A stretch of DNA of 64,000 bases from UBA6022 sp036382575 (GCA_036382575.1 DASVHL010000033.1:8465-72464), one strand, 5' to 3'; counted from the stretch's first letter, positions 25,125-34,092 are shown. The notes: generated by a model from the sequence alone, not told the origin. Made by a program: numbers and translations.

Positions 25125-26003
25125 TTACATCAAACTATTCGGCTCTTTTACCGCGACAATATGATAATCGCTATTCCGTGCCATATAACCACCCCCGTGC
25201 GAGATAATAATAAATATACCATCAAATTTTGCCTGTCGAGCAATACGTCTCATAGCAATACTTTGGCTAAAAGCGATGACATCAGTCTTTTCATAGCGCG
25301 TGGTACGATCATCGATGAGTAGTGTCATACTTGATTCATTTTTATAATGTTTCTTTTGCTTTAGCTTAACCGCTCGTTCGACTAAATAACCGTATGGCGG
25401 AACCCTACTGTCTATACCTGAATCGTACTGAAAGATATTTGGCGCACTGCTTCCCTCCATGCGATAAACCAAAACTTTATCCTCATTCGTAACTTCACCA
25501 ATCAAACGTTTAAGTGTCTGGCCCGAAGGTGGCTGGGACATAACAGGAATCTGGTCATCCGCAAGCCTGCGTCGCAATTTCGCCATAGCTTGTTTTGAAA
25601 CATGCGCATGGAAAACAATAAAATGACCGCGCTCTGCACCTACTTGCTCGAGCGACTCTTGGATTTGCGATTTTATACCCTGAATCTTGCGCGCAAGAAT
25701 ACCTCCTACGCTACCGGATGAATAGTTACCCATTGAAACAATCTCTATTTCTAAAGATAAACCACTATATTCCTGAAACGTAAAATCATGCGGCGCATCG
25801 CGCGCACACCAATACGGTGGAAAGATTTTGTCGTAAATTTGATTAATATGACGTATAAACTGCCAAGCTAATAAATTCTCACGCTCAATTTTAGTCTTTG
25901 TTAAGAGATGAGACTTTTCGATTCGTTTACCGTTCCTGTCAAAGTAAATAATCGATTCATGATTTTCAACAAATCCAGCATTAATGCCTGGATACTGAAC
26001 CAT
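25125..26003 (-). CDS. Hypothetical protein coupled to lysS
   Basis: A 292-residue soluble protein of unknown family. It has no signal peptide or membrane segment. Visible features include a Cys-His pair in WCARDAPHDF, a region LVYRMEGSSAPNIFQYDSGID, and a C-terminal beta-alpha segment FDGIFIIISHGGGYMARN that looks like part of a Rossmann-type fold. It starts 1 nt after the lysS stop without its own Shine-Dalgarno, so it is probably translated by reinitiation after lysS. Its DNA is more AT-rich than lysS, which may indicate later acquisition. Confidence 0.6.
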   Translation of the reverse strand: MVQYPGINAGFVENHESIIYFDRNGKRIEKSHLLTKTKIERENLLAWQFIRHINQIYDKIFPPYWCARDAPHDFTFQEYSGLSLEIEIVSMGNYSSGSVGGILARKIQGIKSQIQESLEQVGAERGHFIVFHAHVSKQAMAKLRRRLADDQIPVMSQPPSGQTLKRLIGEVTNEDKVLVYRMEGSSAPNIFQYDSGIDSRVPPYGYLVERAVKLKQKKHYKNESSMTLLIDDRTTRYEKTDVIAFSQSIAMRRIARQAKFDGIFIIISHGGGYMARNSDYHIVAVKEPNSLM

Positions 26004-26004
26004 A

Positions 26005-27519
26005 TTAGCCTAGGTGGACATCGGGATAAATTTCTCGTGTCGTGTTGTCGTATTCTGTACGCAACTGTGGGAACGGTACGCCTTCTCGTGCCGTTACACC
26101 TTCAAGTGACCAGAAAATGCGTTCCGAGAAGCCAAGTCCACATGCAGGTGGCATTCCATATTCTAGGGCCTCGACATAATCAATATCCATCATCTGAGCC
26201 TCGTCATCGCCAGCGTCACGCATTTTTTGCTGTTCAATAAATCGATCATACTGGTCGACTGGATCATTCAGTTCAGAAAACGCTTTACACATTTCACTAC
26301 CGCCAAATACCAGGTTAAACTGCTCGGTTAGCTGCGGATTATCAGGCTGAACCTTTGCAAGTGGTTGCATAAATGTTGGCATATCAATAAGAAAAGCCGG
26401 GCCAGTCAGTGTCTTACGATATTTCTTCCATAACTTATCAAGACTACGTTGGCGGTTATCCTGTTTCTCCACCTCAAGTCCATGCTCTTTAAGTTTTGCC
26501 GCAATATCTTCAATAGGCGAGTCAAAAACGTCAATTTGATACTGTTCACGCAGCACATCCACAAAACTAATCTTAGGGAAATGCTCACCATCCACACCAA
26601 AATCAACAGCTGAACCATCAGCCAAAGTAAACTGTCGCGTTCGCCATGTGTTATCGACAATGGAGCGAATCATGCGCTCTGTCATCTCCATGCCTTTTTC
26701 CCAGTCGGCATACGCCCAGTACCACTCCATCGCGACGTGCTCCGGGAGATGTTCATCACTGTAATTTTCATTACGGAAACGTGCGCCAATATCAAAAACT
26801 TTTTCATATCCAGCAACAAGTAAACGCTTCAACGGAAGTTCGTGACTAATGCGTAGGAAGAAATCTTGACCAAGGGCATCCATATGTGTCACGAACGGGT
26901 TAGCATCGGCACCACCCGCCGTCGCCTCTAGAACAGGGATATTAATTTCTAAAAATCCCTCATCAATCAAAAACTGTCGCGTCGCCTGCCAGAATTTTGA
27001 ACGACGGACAAAACGATCACGTACATCCTGATTAACGTTCATATCAACATAACGACGACGGAGACGCTCTTCTTTATTAGTTAGCTCAGTCGGCATTGGG
27101 CGAAGTGATTTAGTTAGTAGACGTAGCGTCTGTGTACCAACAGAGATTTCACCAGTTTGCGTCTTAATAACTGTTCCGGTGGCTTCAATAAAATCACCGG
27201 TATCGAGCAGGGGCAATTCTTTCATTCCTAAACGACCGTTGATCGCATCAAATTCAGCGACGTCACCAGCGCGAAGGAATAATTGCACTTGGCCGCTAAA
27301 GTCTTTAACAACGATAAACGCCAACTTGCCAAATTTTCGAATACTCGTAATGCGGCCTGCAACGGTCACCTCTTGCCCTTCAAGTGTCGCAAAGTCAGAT
27401 ACAATCTGGCCCGCATCATGCGTGCGGTGGCTATCCGCAGGAAAAGCTTCAACGCCAAGCGCCTTTAGTTCATCTAGTTTTCGTAGTCGCTCATCGCGGT
27501 AGTCTTGGAGTGTTGCCAT
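26005..27519 (-). CDS. lysS: Lysyl-tRNA synthetase, class II
   Basis: A 504-residue class II enzyme. The N-terminal OB-fold (about 50-150) binds the anticodon. Motif 2 lies at VFDIGARFRNENYSDEHLPE, and motif 3 near the C-terminus reads ACGLGFSERIFWSL, with the conserved arginine. The start at 27519 is chosen because MATLQDYRDERLRKLDEL is the typical beginning and TATACT lies 9 nt upstream. The longer frame from 27549 would include the promoter. Confidence 0.94.
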   Translation of the reverse strand: MATLQDYRDERLRKLDELKALGVEAFPADSHRTHDAGQIVSDFATLEGQEVTVAGRITSIRKFGKLAFIVVKDFSGQVQLFLRAGDVAEFDAINGRLGMKELPLLDTGDFIEATGTVIKTQTGEISVGTQTLRLLTKSLRPMPTELTNKEERLRRRYVDMNVNQDVRDRFVRRSKFWQATRQFLIDEGFLEINIPVLEATAGGADANPFVTHMDALGQDFFLRISHELPLKRLLVAGYEKVFDIGARFRNENYSDEHLPEHVAMEWYWAYADWEKGMEMTERMIRSIVDNTWRTRQFTLADGSAVDFGVDGEHFPKISFVDVLREQYQIDVFDSPIEDIAAKLKEHGLEVEKQDNRQRSLDKLWKKYRKTLTGPAFLIDMPTFMQPLAKVQPDNPQLTEQFNLVFGGSEMCKAFSELNDPVDQYDRFIEQQKMRDAGDDEAQMMDIDYVEALEYGMPPACGLGFSERIFWSLEGVTAREGVPFPQLRTEYDNTTREIYPDVHLG

Positions 27520-27528
27520 ATCTGTTAC

Positions 27529-27534
27529 AGTATA
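27529..27534 (-). promoter_or_regulatory. -10 box of lysS, near-leaderless
   Basis: TATACT on the minus strand, 9 nt before the lysS ATG, with no Shine-Dalgarno. It follows directly after the greA terminator. Confidence 0.5.
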
Positions 27535-27554
27535 CCGTATTTGAGTCATAATAA

Positions 27555-27583
27555 AAACCTCGCCGAATCATACGGCGAGGTTT
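27555..27583. terminator. Terminator of greA
   Basis: AAACCTCGCCG (27555-27565) and CGGCGAGGTTT (27573-27583) form an 11-bp stem with a 7-nt loop. On the minus strand it is followed by TTATTATG, giving a T-rich end. It isolates greA from lysS. Confidence 0.85.
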
Positions 27584-27601
27584 ATTTGATCAAACTAGTG
27601 A

Positions 27602-28057
27602 CTAGTGAATGGCTACGATTTCGTAGGTAACTTCACCCTTTTGGGTGTTAATTGTCGCGCTGTCGCCAACTTTTTTGCCCATCAATGCTTCACCAAGTGG
27701 TGATTCATTACTGATTTTACCTTCAAGTGGGTCAGCCTCGACTGGACCAACAACAGAATAGGCTGTTGTTTTCTTGCCGTTCTTTAGCTCGACTTTGCTA
27801 CCAAGGATAACCTTTGAGCTTTTCACTGCCTTAATCAGCTCAGCGTTAAGCAGGATGTCTTCGATTTCCGCGACACGGCTCTCAACAAGACCTTGTTCTT
27901 CACGAGCGCTGTCGTATTCAGCGTTCTCACTGAGGTCACCGAAATCACGAGCTTCTGCGATCTTGTCTGCAATTGCGCCACGGCGCCCAACAAGCTCTGC
28001 AAGTTCCGCTTCGAGTTCTTTTTTACCTTCATCAGTAATTTGATACATTTTTTTCAT
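27602..28057 (-). CDS. greA: Transcription elongation factor GreA
   Basis: A 151-residue protein of normal GreA length. The N-terminal coiled coil carries the acidic tip in ARDFGDLSENAEYDSARE, whose Asp/Glu residues reach the RNA polymerase active site and stimulate cleavage of backtracked RNA. The C-terminal FKBP-like domain includes ISNESPLGEALMGKKVGD. AAGGAA precedes the ATG. It is monocistronic, between proS and lysS. Confidence 0.96.
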   Translation of the reverse strand: MKKMYQITDEGKKELEAELAELVGRRGAIADKIAEARDFGDLSENAEYDSAREEQGLVESRVAEIEDILLNAELIKAVKSSKVILGSKVELKNGKKTTAYSVVGPVEADPLEGKISNESPLGEALMGKKVGDSATINTQKGEVTYEIVAIH

Positions 28058-28079
28058 ATGATTATTCCTTTAATTCACT

Positions 28080-28124
28080 ATTATATAGCGTTTTAATAAA
28101 TTTTACTACGCTATATGTAGCGTA
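28080..28124. promoter_or_regulatory. greA promoter region with overlapping palindromes
   Basis: TATAAT (28080-28085, minus) is the likely -10 of greA. Just upstream is a perfect hairpin, TACGCTA (28107-28113) and TAGCGTA (28118-28124). CGCTATAT (28109-28116) can instead pair with ATATAGCG (28083-28090), which overlaps the -10 box. The hairpin could end proS transcription, though the T tract is imperfect, or it could be an operator. Confidence 0.45.
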
Positions 28125-28146
28125 AACCCTTTTAAGTCTTGGACAG

Positions 28147-29391
28147 TCAATTTAGTGTATCAAGCAGCTGGTCACGTGTCAATAGAGTCATTTCACCACT
28201 GTTACGGCGCGTTAATTCGTACTGTCCCGACTCGATCAAACGATCACTCACCGTCACGCGATATGGGATGCCCATCAGCTCGGCGTCGGCAAATTTATTT
28301 CCTGGTCGTTCATCGCGGTCATCGTACAATACTTCGATGTCTTTAGCTATTAGCTCGTTGTATAGAGCATCAGCGTGTGCGATCGCCTCGTCTCCACCAA
28401 TTCGTACTAAATACACCTTAGCTGGGGCGACATTTTCTGGCCACACGAGGCCTTTGTCATCACTGAAATGCTCCGCAATCAAGCCCATAACGCGGCTTGG
28501 ACCGATGCCGTAGCTTCCCATAATGACGCGGCGACTTACACCACCATCATCAGTGTAGTTAAGGTCAAGAGCATCAGAAAACTTTGTGCCGAGCGTAAAG
28601 ATATTACCTACTTCAACGGCAGTCTTTTCGATCAATTCGTCTTTCGTAACGCCTAAATCGGCCAGAACCTCATCGTTGTAGACTTCTTCGTTAATGGCAA
28701 TATTTTTGCCTTCGTGAACATAAATCTTATCCTCACCTACTGGACTAAGCGTCTGGAATTCGTGGCTATATTTAGCAAAGCTACCACCACTGGCAAATGT
28801 CTTATAGGTAATCTCACCCAGGCCTAGGCGTGCATAGACACGATCGTATGCATCGCTAATCTTTTCATAGAACGCGTCATGTTCTTCCTGGGTGCGGCTA
28901 AAGCTATACAAATCCTTCATCCAAAATTCGCGACCACGCATCAAGCCACTTTTGCTACGCAATTCATTGCGGAACTTGATCTGAAACTGGTATGGATATA
29001 CTGGCAAATCCTTGTAGCTATTAATATACGTCTTCATCAACTTAGTTAACGGTTCTTCATGTGTTGGTGCCAGCCCAAGCTCACTACCACTGGCAAGCTT
29101 TGTTTTGAACCACACATCCATCACCTGGTCGTCCCAGCGACCCGAAGCTTCCCAGACGTCTTTTTGCTGCAACGCAGTTAAGCTAATTTCGTTACCACCA
29201 ATGCCATCCATCTCTTCACGGATAATCTGAACGATCTTATCGAGCACGCGCTTACCTAGTGGTAGATACGCGTAGACGCCGGCCATTTCCTTATAGATAA
29301 AGCCAGCTCGGATAAGAAGCTGGGCGTTCTTTGCCACCTCGTCTGCTGGTGCCGTTTTACTTGTTTTGGTGAATAGATTCGATACTCGCAT
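28147..29391 (-). CDS. proS: Prolyl-tRNA synthetase, short form without editing insert
   Basis: A 414-residue class II synthetase. Motif 1 is near the N-terminus, motif 2 is in YQFQIKFRNELRSKSGLMRGREF and motif 3 in GSYGIGPSRVMGLIAEH. The C-terminal anticodon domain ends the protein. Typical bacterial ProRS is about 570 residues because of an INS domain that clears Ala-tRNA-Pro. Only about 100 residues separate motifs 2 and 3 here, so the editing domain is absent, as in alphaproteobacterial forms. AAGGAAA precedes the ATG. Confidence 0.94.
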   Translation of the reverse strand: MRVSNLFTKTSKTAPADEVAKNAQLLIRAGFIYKEMAGVYAYLPLGKRVLDKIVQIIREEMDGIGGNEISLTALQQKDVWEASGRWDDQVMDVWFKTKLASGSELGLAPTHEEPLTKLMKTYINSYKDLPVYPYQFQIKFRNELRSKSGLMRGREFWMKDLYSFSRTQEEHDAFYEKISDAYDRVYARLGLGEITYKTFASGGSFAKYSHEFQTLSPVGEDKIYVHEGKNIAINEEVYNDEVLADLGVTKDELIEKTAVEVGNIFTLGTKFSDALDLNYTDDGGVSRRVIMGSYGIGPSRVMGLIAEHFSDDKGLVWPENVAPAKVYLVRIGGDEAIAHADALYNELIAKDIEVLYDDRDERPGNKFADAELMGIPYRVTVSDRLIESGQYELTRRNSGEMTLLTRDQLLDTLN

Positions 29392-29495
29392 AATAATTTC
29401 CTTGTTTAGATATCGTTGTAAAGTCCTAGGTAATAAAAGAAACTACCGGCCAAGCGGTGTTTCGGGAAGAAAAGATGGAACAAATCGAGTCATCA

Positions 29496-30299
29496 TTACC
29501 CCCCTATTGTATGCAATAGCTGCGGATTAATAAAGAGAAAATAAAATGCCAAGCCATTTTTCATCATATGCAGCAAGACACCTGCCCAAATATTTCCAGT
29601 GATTTCGCGCAGACTACACATCACCAAGCTTAAGACAAATACATCAACCGCCACATTCACTCCGGCCAATGTACCGTCGCTCCAGTTCATATGCAAAAGT
29701 GCAAATAGCAGACTAGTTGCTAAGACCGTAAGCCACACTGAGACCGATTTACGCAATTTTCCATACAAATACCCGCGAAAAATAGCTTCTTCGGCCACTG
29801 GCGCAACAACGACAAGCGTAAAGAATGCCAGTAAGTATTCGAAGCGGTTTGTCAGATTGTCAAAGCCAACTTCTTGTGGTGCGGCGCCGTCAAAACCAGG
29901 GACGAAGGTCGTCAAAAGATACACGACAATTCCCGACGCTAGTAGATACAAGACAAAGCCTGCTGGTGCAAGCCCTATATCCATCCAGCTTGGCAACCGT
30001 GTTATTCCTAACTCGTTCTTTGTCGTCGAGATCCGACGAACCCACCATGGCACCATAATGACAATAGCCAGCGTTAACACGTACACGCTTGCCGCTGCTA
30101 CTGTTTCAAAAATTGATGGATTAAGTACGGATAACTGCACTCCAGCTGAACGAAGTGCAATAATAAGCGCACTGACCACAATCTGAGCCAAAACAAAGCT
30201 AGCCGCCACCCATGCAGGCAGCCCAAGAACAAGCCACCAACGCCTAGAGTGACGCTTGGTTACTGGCTGCTCTATTTTATTTGATAAGTTTGCCGACAT
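29496..30299 (-). CDS. CPBP-family (CAAX-like) intramembrane protease
   Basis: A 267-residue polytopic protein with about six to eight membrane segments. The family motifs are present: EEAIFRGYLYG with the paired glutamates, HMNWSDG with a catalytic histidine, and the later NIWAGVLLHMMKN. Bacterial CPBP proteins are membrane proteases or immunity-type proteins; the substrate is unknown. The gene overlaps the 3' end of rseP by 23 nt with the ATG at 30299 (a TTG two codons earlier is an alternative). The region 29392-29495 between it and proS holds only weak promoter-like sequence. Confidence 0.82.
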   Translation of the reverse strand: MSANLSNKIEQPVTKRHSRRWWLVLGLPAWVAASFVLAQIVVSALIIALRSAGVQLSVLNPSIFETVAAASVYVLTLAIVIMVPWWVRRISTTKNELGITRLPSWMDIGLAPAGFVLYLLASGIVVYLLTTFVPGFDGAAPQEVGFDNLTNRFEYLLAFFTLVVVAPVAEEAIFRGYLYGKLRKSVSVWLTVLATSLLFALLHMNWSDGTLAGVNVAVDVFVLSLVMCSLREITGNIWAGVLLHMMKNGLAFYFLFINPQLLHTIGG

Positions 30300-31419
30300 C
30301 TGCAACCGTCACCACAATAATAAGTGCCATTAATACCATAAAGCCAATTGTCTGGATCTTTTCTTCACGCTCTTTGGTGAGTGGCTTCTTTAATAGCCGG
30401 AAAATTACCATCGTAAACCATCGCCCCCCGTCAAGCGCCGGGATAGGCAACGCATTCATTACCGCGAGAGTCAGCGAGATGATTGCAGTGAGTAAAACAA
30501 GTTGTGTCAGGCCAGCTTGCTCTGCAGCGGGGAAAATCGTCCCCAAAATGCCAACCGGTCCTGCAACACTATTACCTGCCTTCGCAAGACTTTGGTTTGC
30601 TTCGGTTCGCGTATCCGGATCAGGACTCAGCTGCAAGAAAATACCTTTGGTAAAATCAGCGACCAAATTGCCAAGCCCCTGGAATGTCACAGCTGTAAAC
30701 TGTGCCGTTGTTAAAACTCCCACTATTGGCGCTGACCAGCTCGCCTGAATCTGTTCGCGCTGCAACGAACCAACACCCAAATAGCCAGTCTCGCTCTTAG
30801 TAAGAAGTGTTGCTTTTGCACTGTGCTCAACACCGCCGCGGGTGTAAATAATTTCAACTGTCTTTCCACGATTATCTTTTGTTGCATCAGATAGTGCCGC
30901 AGATGAATCAATAATCCTACCATCGAATCGTCGAATTTGATCTCCTGTTTTTAGACCGGCTTTATCGGCAGGAGAACCCTTGGTCACTACAGTTATTTCA
31001 ATTGGTTTACTAATAATAGTCGTATCACCTGCGACCGAGAATTGGTTTGGTAGAATCTTCGGCAAACCCGTCCAAGCAAGAGTCGTCAATAGTAATGCGG
31101 CCACAAACCAGTTAATCAACACGCCAGCTAATAGAATACGCGTTTTTTGCCAGAACGTCGCAGCACCGTAGTCACCTTTTTTACTTGCGGCGTCGTGTTC
31201 GCCCTGTAATTTCACGAAGCCACCCAATGGCAACCAGTTAAGGCTAAAAAGAATACCGTTTTTTAATTTCTTTGACCACGCCATCGGTGGAAATCCAATA
31301 CCAAACTCCTCGACCACAACGCCGTTACGACGCGCCAAAATCGCATGTCCCAGTTCGTGCACAACCACTAAGAAAACTAGGACGATAACGCCGACAATAA
31401 TCCCCAATATTACTTCCAT
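30277..31419 (-). CDS. rseP: RseP-type site-2 zinc metalloprotease (M50)
   Basis: A 380-residue intramembrane protease. HELGH at residues 21-25 in the first membrane segment holds two zinc ligands and the catalytic glutamate. A PDZ domain (about 120-200) lies in the extracytoplasmic loop, and MNALPIPALDGGRW near residue 320 provides the third ligand. RseP cuts membrane-embedded anti-sigma factors and signal peptide remnants. GGAGG precedes the ATG, which directly abuts the uppS stop. Confidence 0.93.
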   Translation of the reverse strand: MEVILGIIVGVIVLVFLVVVHELGHAILARRNGVVVEEFGIGFPPMAWSKKLKNGILFSLNWLPLGGFVKLQGEHDAASKKGDYGAATFWQKTRILLAGVLINWFVAALLLTTLAWTGLPKILPNQFSVAGDTTIISKPIEITVVTKGSPADKAGLKTGDQIRRFDGRIIDSSAALSDATKDNRGKTVEIIYTRGGVEHSAKATLLTKSETGYLGVGSLQREQIQASWSAPIVGVLTTAQFTAVTFQGLGNLVADFTKGIFLQLSPDPDTRTEANQSLAKAGNSVAGPVGILGTIFPAAEQAGLTQLVLLTAIISLTLAVMNALPIPALDGGRWFTMVIFRLLKKPLTKEREEKIQTIGFMVLMALIIVVTVADVGKLIK

Positions 31420-32109
31420 TTATCCTCCAAATCGTCGGCTGCGCCGTGAATATTCTTCTAGTATAGACGTCACATCGTCTTTTGTCATGTCTGGCCAAAG
31501 TTTATCTAAGAATAAAAGCTCACTATAGGCAGATCGCCACAGCATAAAGTTACTTAGCCGTTGTTCACCGCTCGTACGTACAACTATATCAATCGGTGGT
31601 AGCTCAGGTTTGTAGAGATGCTCAGATATAAGATCGGGGGTAATGTCAGCCACGTCGACACCCGCCTGAACAATTTTTTTGCACGCATCGACAATCTCTT
31701 GTTGTCCGCCATAATTAAAACACACAGCCAAGGTACCACCGGTATTATTTGCTGTATTCGCTTCGACACTTTCGACCGCCTCTAACACTTTAGGACTAAG
31801 CTGATCGCGCGACCCCAAAATAACAACCTTGATGTTGTTCTCTTGAAAAATATGCAGATCCTCAACCGCTGCCTTGATCACCATATTCATCAACTTGCCT
31901 ACTTCATCTTGGCTTCGTTTCCAGTTTTCGGTGCTAAAGATGTAGAGTGATACGTACTCAACACCGGCGTCAAAACTAGCCTGCGCAATCTTATGCACGA
32001 CTTTATAGCCGGCAGCGTGCCCTTTGAACGTCGGTAAACCATGTTCTTTGGCCCATCGCCGATTTCCGTCGACAATATAACCAATGTGTCGCGGAGTCAC
32101 TCCTGTCAT
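31420..32109 (-). CDS. uppS: Isoprenyl (undecaprenyl) diphosphate synthase
   Basis: A 229-residue cis-prenyltransferase that extends a prenyl diphosphate with isopentenyl diphosphate to give the lipid carrier for wall synthesis. The catalytic aspartate is D14 in VDGNRRWA, where most bacterial enzymes have DGNGRWA. SLYIFSTENWKR and the C-terminal RTSGEQRLSNFMLW are standard. The start overlaps the frr stop by 1 nt. No gene for isopentenyl diphosphate synthesis accompanies it here. Confidence 0.94.
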   Translation of the reverse strand: MTGVTPRHIGYIVDGNRRWAKEHGLPTFKGHAAGYKVVHKIAQASFDAGVEYVSLYIFSTENWKRSQDEVGKLMNMVIKAAVEDLHIFQENNIKVVILGSRDQLSPKVLEAVESVEANTANNTGGTLAVCFNYGGQQEIVDACKKIVQAGVDVADITPDLISEHLYKPELPPIDIVVRTSGEQRLSNFMLWRSAYSELLFLDKLWPDMTKDDVTSILEEYSRRSRRFGG

Positions 32110-32663
32110 TAGATAGTCAGAATATCTTTCTCTTTAGCGGCAAAGATAGCTTCAATCTTGCTTTGGTAGTCGCTCATCAAACGATCGATTTCTTTTTCAA
32201 CACGCTTTTCGTCGTCTTCAGATAGCTCCTTGGCGTCTTTTTTGCGCTTGGCATCCTTCAATGCATCCTGACGAATATTGCGAAGTGCAATACGAGTTTC
32301 TTCTACCTTATCGGCAGTCTGCTTCACGAGCTGCTTACGTCGCTCTTCAGTAAGTGGTGGCACCGGTACGCGAATAACGCGACCGTCGTCACTTGGATTA
32401 AAGCCGAGTGATTGATCAGCACGAATCGCAGCCGCAATCGCTTGCAAGTTACTTGGATCAAATGGCGTTACTTGCAACAGCTGTGGTTCTGGTGCAGTAA
32501 TATTCGACACCTGGTTAAGCGGTGTCATAACACCATACGCCTCTACCTTGATACCCTCAAGCATGCCTGGATGTGAGCGGCCGGTACGAACTTTATGTAG
32601 CTCATCTTCAAAATGCTCTAGGGCACTTGTCATTTTTAATTCATAGGGGTCGGTATCAAACAT
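32109..32663 (-). CDS. frr: Ribosome recycling factor
   Basis: A 184-residue tRNA-shaped protein that splits post-termination ribosomes together with EF-G. The conserved features are VRTGRSHPGMLEGIKVEAYG, VTPFDPSNLQAIAAAI, and the C-terminal helix of KKDAKELSEDDEKRVEKEID type. It heads the frr-uppS-rseP-CPBP protease operon, has GAGG before its ATG, and a TATACT box lies just after the tsf terminator. Confidence 0.96.
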   Translation of the reverse strand: MFDTDPYELKMTSALEHFEDELHKVRTGRSHPGMLEGIKVEAYGVMTPLNQVSNITAPEPQLLQVTPFDPSNLQAIAAAIRADQSLGFNPSDDGRVIRVPVPPLTEERRKQLVKQTADKVEETRIALRNIRQDALKDAKRKKDAKELSEDDEKRVEKEIDRLMSDYQSKIEAIFAAKEKDILTI

Positions 32664-32694
32664 AGTTCCTCACTTTAATTATCTAGTACTAGTA

Positions 32695-32723
32695 TAGCAA
32701 AAACCGGCCATTTCTGGCCGGTT
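32695..32723 (-). terminator. Terminator of the rpsB-tsf operon
   Basis: AACCGGCCA (32702-32710) and TGGCCGGTT (32715-32723) form a 9-bp stem with a GAAA loop in the transcript, followed by TTTTTG on the minus strand. It begins about 24 nt after the tsf stop and separates tsf from frr. Confidence 0.88.
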
Positions 32724-32746
32724 CTCAGGGTAGATTAAATCTAATC

Positions 32747-33343
32747 TTATTCAGTTACACCAAGTTCAATTCGCTTGAACTGACTAACACGAATGTTTTC
32801 GCCGCTTTTAGCGATTTGCTCTTTGATGCGACCTTCAACAGTCATGCTATCGTCAAGAATGTATGTCTGGCTCATTAATACCTTGTCGGCAAAGTGTTTT
32901 TTGAGCTGACCTTCAACGATCTTCTCACGCATGTCTTCAGGCTTCTTCTGAAGATCTTCGCTAGCAAGAAGTTCTTGCTTAACACGCTCAACTTCTTCAG
33001 CTGGAATGTCTTCTTCTGAAACGTATACAGGTGACATCGCAGCGATCTGCATAGCGATTTGGTGTGCAAGTTCGCGGAAGTCGTCAAGACGAGCCACGAA
33101 ATCAGTTTCACAGTTTACTTCTACAACAACACCGATACGGTTTGAGTGAACATAGCTGTCAATAACACCTTCGCGAGTTTCGCGGTCACCTTTTTTCTCA
33201 GCCTTTGTCAGACCTTTTTTGCGCATAGCCTCAAGTGCTTTATCAAAATCACCGTCAGCTTCTACAAGAGCAACCTTAGCGTCAGTAAGACCAACACCAG
33301 TAAGTTCTTTTAGCTTTTTAATATCTTCGATTGAAACGCCCAT
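32747..33343 (-). CDS. tsf: Elongation factor Ts, short form
   Basis: A 198-residue guanine nucleotide exchange factor for EF-Tu. The N-terminal UBA-like domain (KELTGVGLTDAKVAL) and the conserved ETDFVAR loop that opens the EF-Tu nucleotide site are present. At 198 residues it has one core domain instead of the two in the 283-residue E. coli protein. GAGGAG lies in the end of rpsB, whose stop precedes the tsf ATG directly. Confidence 0.95.
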   Translation of the reverse strand: MGVSIEDIKKLKELTGVGLTDAKVALVEADGDFDKALEAMRKKGLTKAEKKGDRETREGVIDSYVHSNRIGVVVEVNCETDFVARLDDFRELAHQIAMQIAAMSPVYVSEEDIPAEEVERVKQELLASEDLQKKPEDMREKIVEGQLKKHFADKVLMSQTYILDDSMTVEGRIKEQIAKSGENIRVSQFKRIELGVTE

Positions 33344-33346
33344 TTA

Positions 33347-34066
33347 TTATTTCTCCTCAGATTTATCAGCTGGTTTTTGTACGCCTGCACCTTCAGCAAC
33401 AGCGGCAGTAAAGTAATCAAGGAGTAGTTGAACACCCTTGATGGCGTCGTCGTTACCCGGAACAACGTAGTCGATAGCGCTTGGGTCAGCGTTTGTATCA
33501 ACGATACCAACTACTGGAATACCAAGTGTTTTTGCTTCTTTAACAGCGTTAGCGTCAGTGATAACGTCGATCACAACGATTGCACCTGGCTTGCCGTTAA
33601 GGTCTTTGATACCACCGTATTTAACGTTTAGTTCATCGATTTCCTCTTGGAAACGCTGTACTTCAAGTTTGTTGTAGCGCTTTTCAAGATCACCAGTTGC
33701 CATACGCTTTTCAAGATCTTTTAGCTTCTTGATCTGCTGAGTAACAGTGTCGACGTTGGTAAGCATACCGCCAACCCATCGTTCAGTCACAAATGGTTGG
33801 TTAGCTTTTTCAGCTGCAGTACGAACAGCATCTTTTGCTTGCTTCTTAGTACCAACAAATAGTACTTGCTTGCCGCTAGTTGCAACCTTAGTCAAGAATG
33901 GCAAAGCCTTATCTAGACCTTCAACAGTTTTTGTCAGATCAATAATGTGACTGTCCTGGCGTTTACTGTGAATGTATGGGGCCATTTTAGGGTGCCAACG
34001 GCTCGTTTTGTGTCCAAAATGGACACCAGCTTCGAGCAAAGCTTTAATATCGACAGTTACTGTCAT
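33347..34066 (-). CDS. rpsB: Ribosomal protein uS2
   Basis: A 239-residue 30S protein with the uS2 signatures LLEAGVHFGHKTSRWHPKM and VIDVITDANAVKEAKTLGIPVVGIVDTNADP. The coiled-coil insertion is around residues 105-155. It is transcribed with tsf from the promoter at 34156-34184. A structured leader (34093-34126) lies between promoter and start, and AAAGGAG precedes the ATG. Confidence 0.97.
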   Translation of the reverse strand: MTVTVDIKALLEAGVHFGHKTSRWHPKMAPYIHSKRQDSHIIDLTKTVEGLDKALPFLTKVATSGKQVLFVGTKKQAKDAVRTAAEKANQPFVTERWVGGMLTNVDTVTQQIKKLKDLEKRMATGDLEKRYNKLEVQRFQEEIDELNVKYGGIKDLNGKPGAIVVIDVITDANAVKEAKTLGIPVVGIVDTNADPSAIDYVVPGNDDAIKGVQLLLDYFTAAVAEGAGVQKPADKSEEK

Positions 34067-34092
34067 AAAGTTAGAACTCCTTTGTTCCTCAC

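Noticed and set aside
29599..30186. A 195-codon plus-strand reading frame
   Set aside because: It is antisense to the CPBP protease, whose conserved motifs show that the minus strand is coding.
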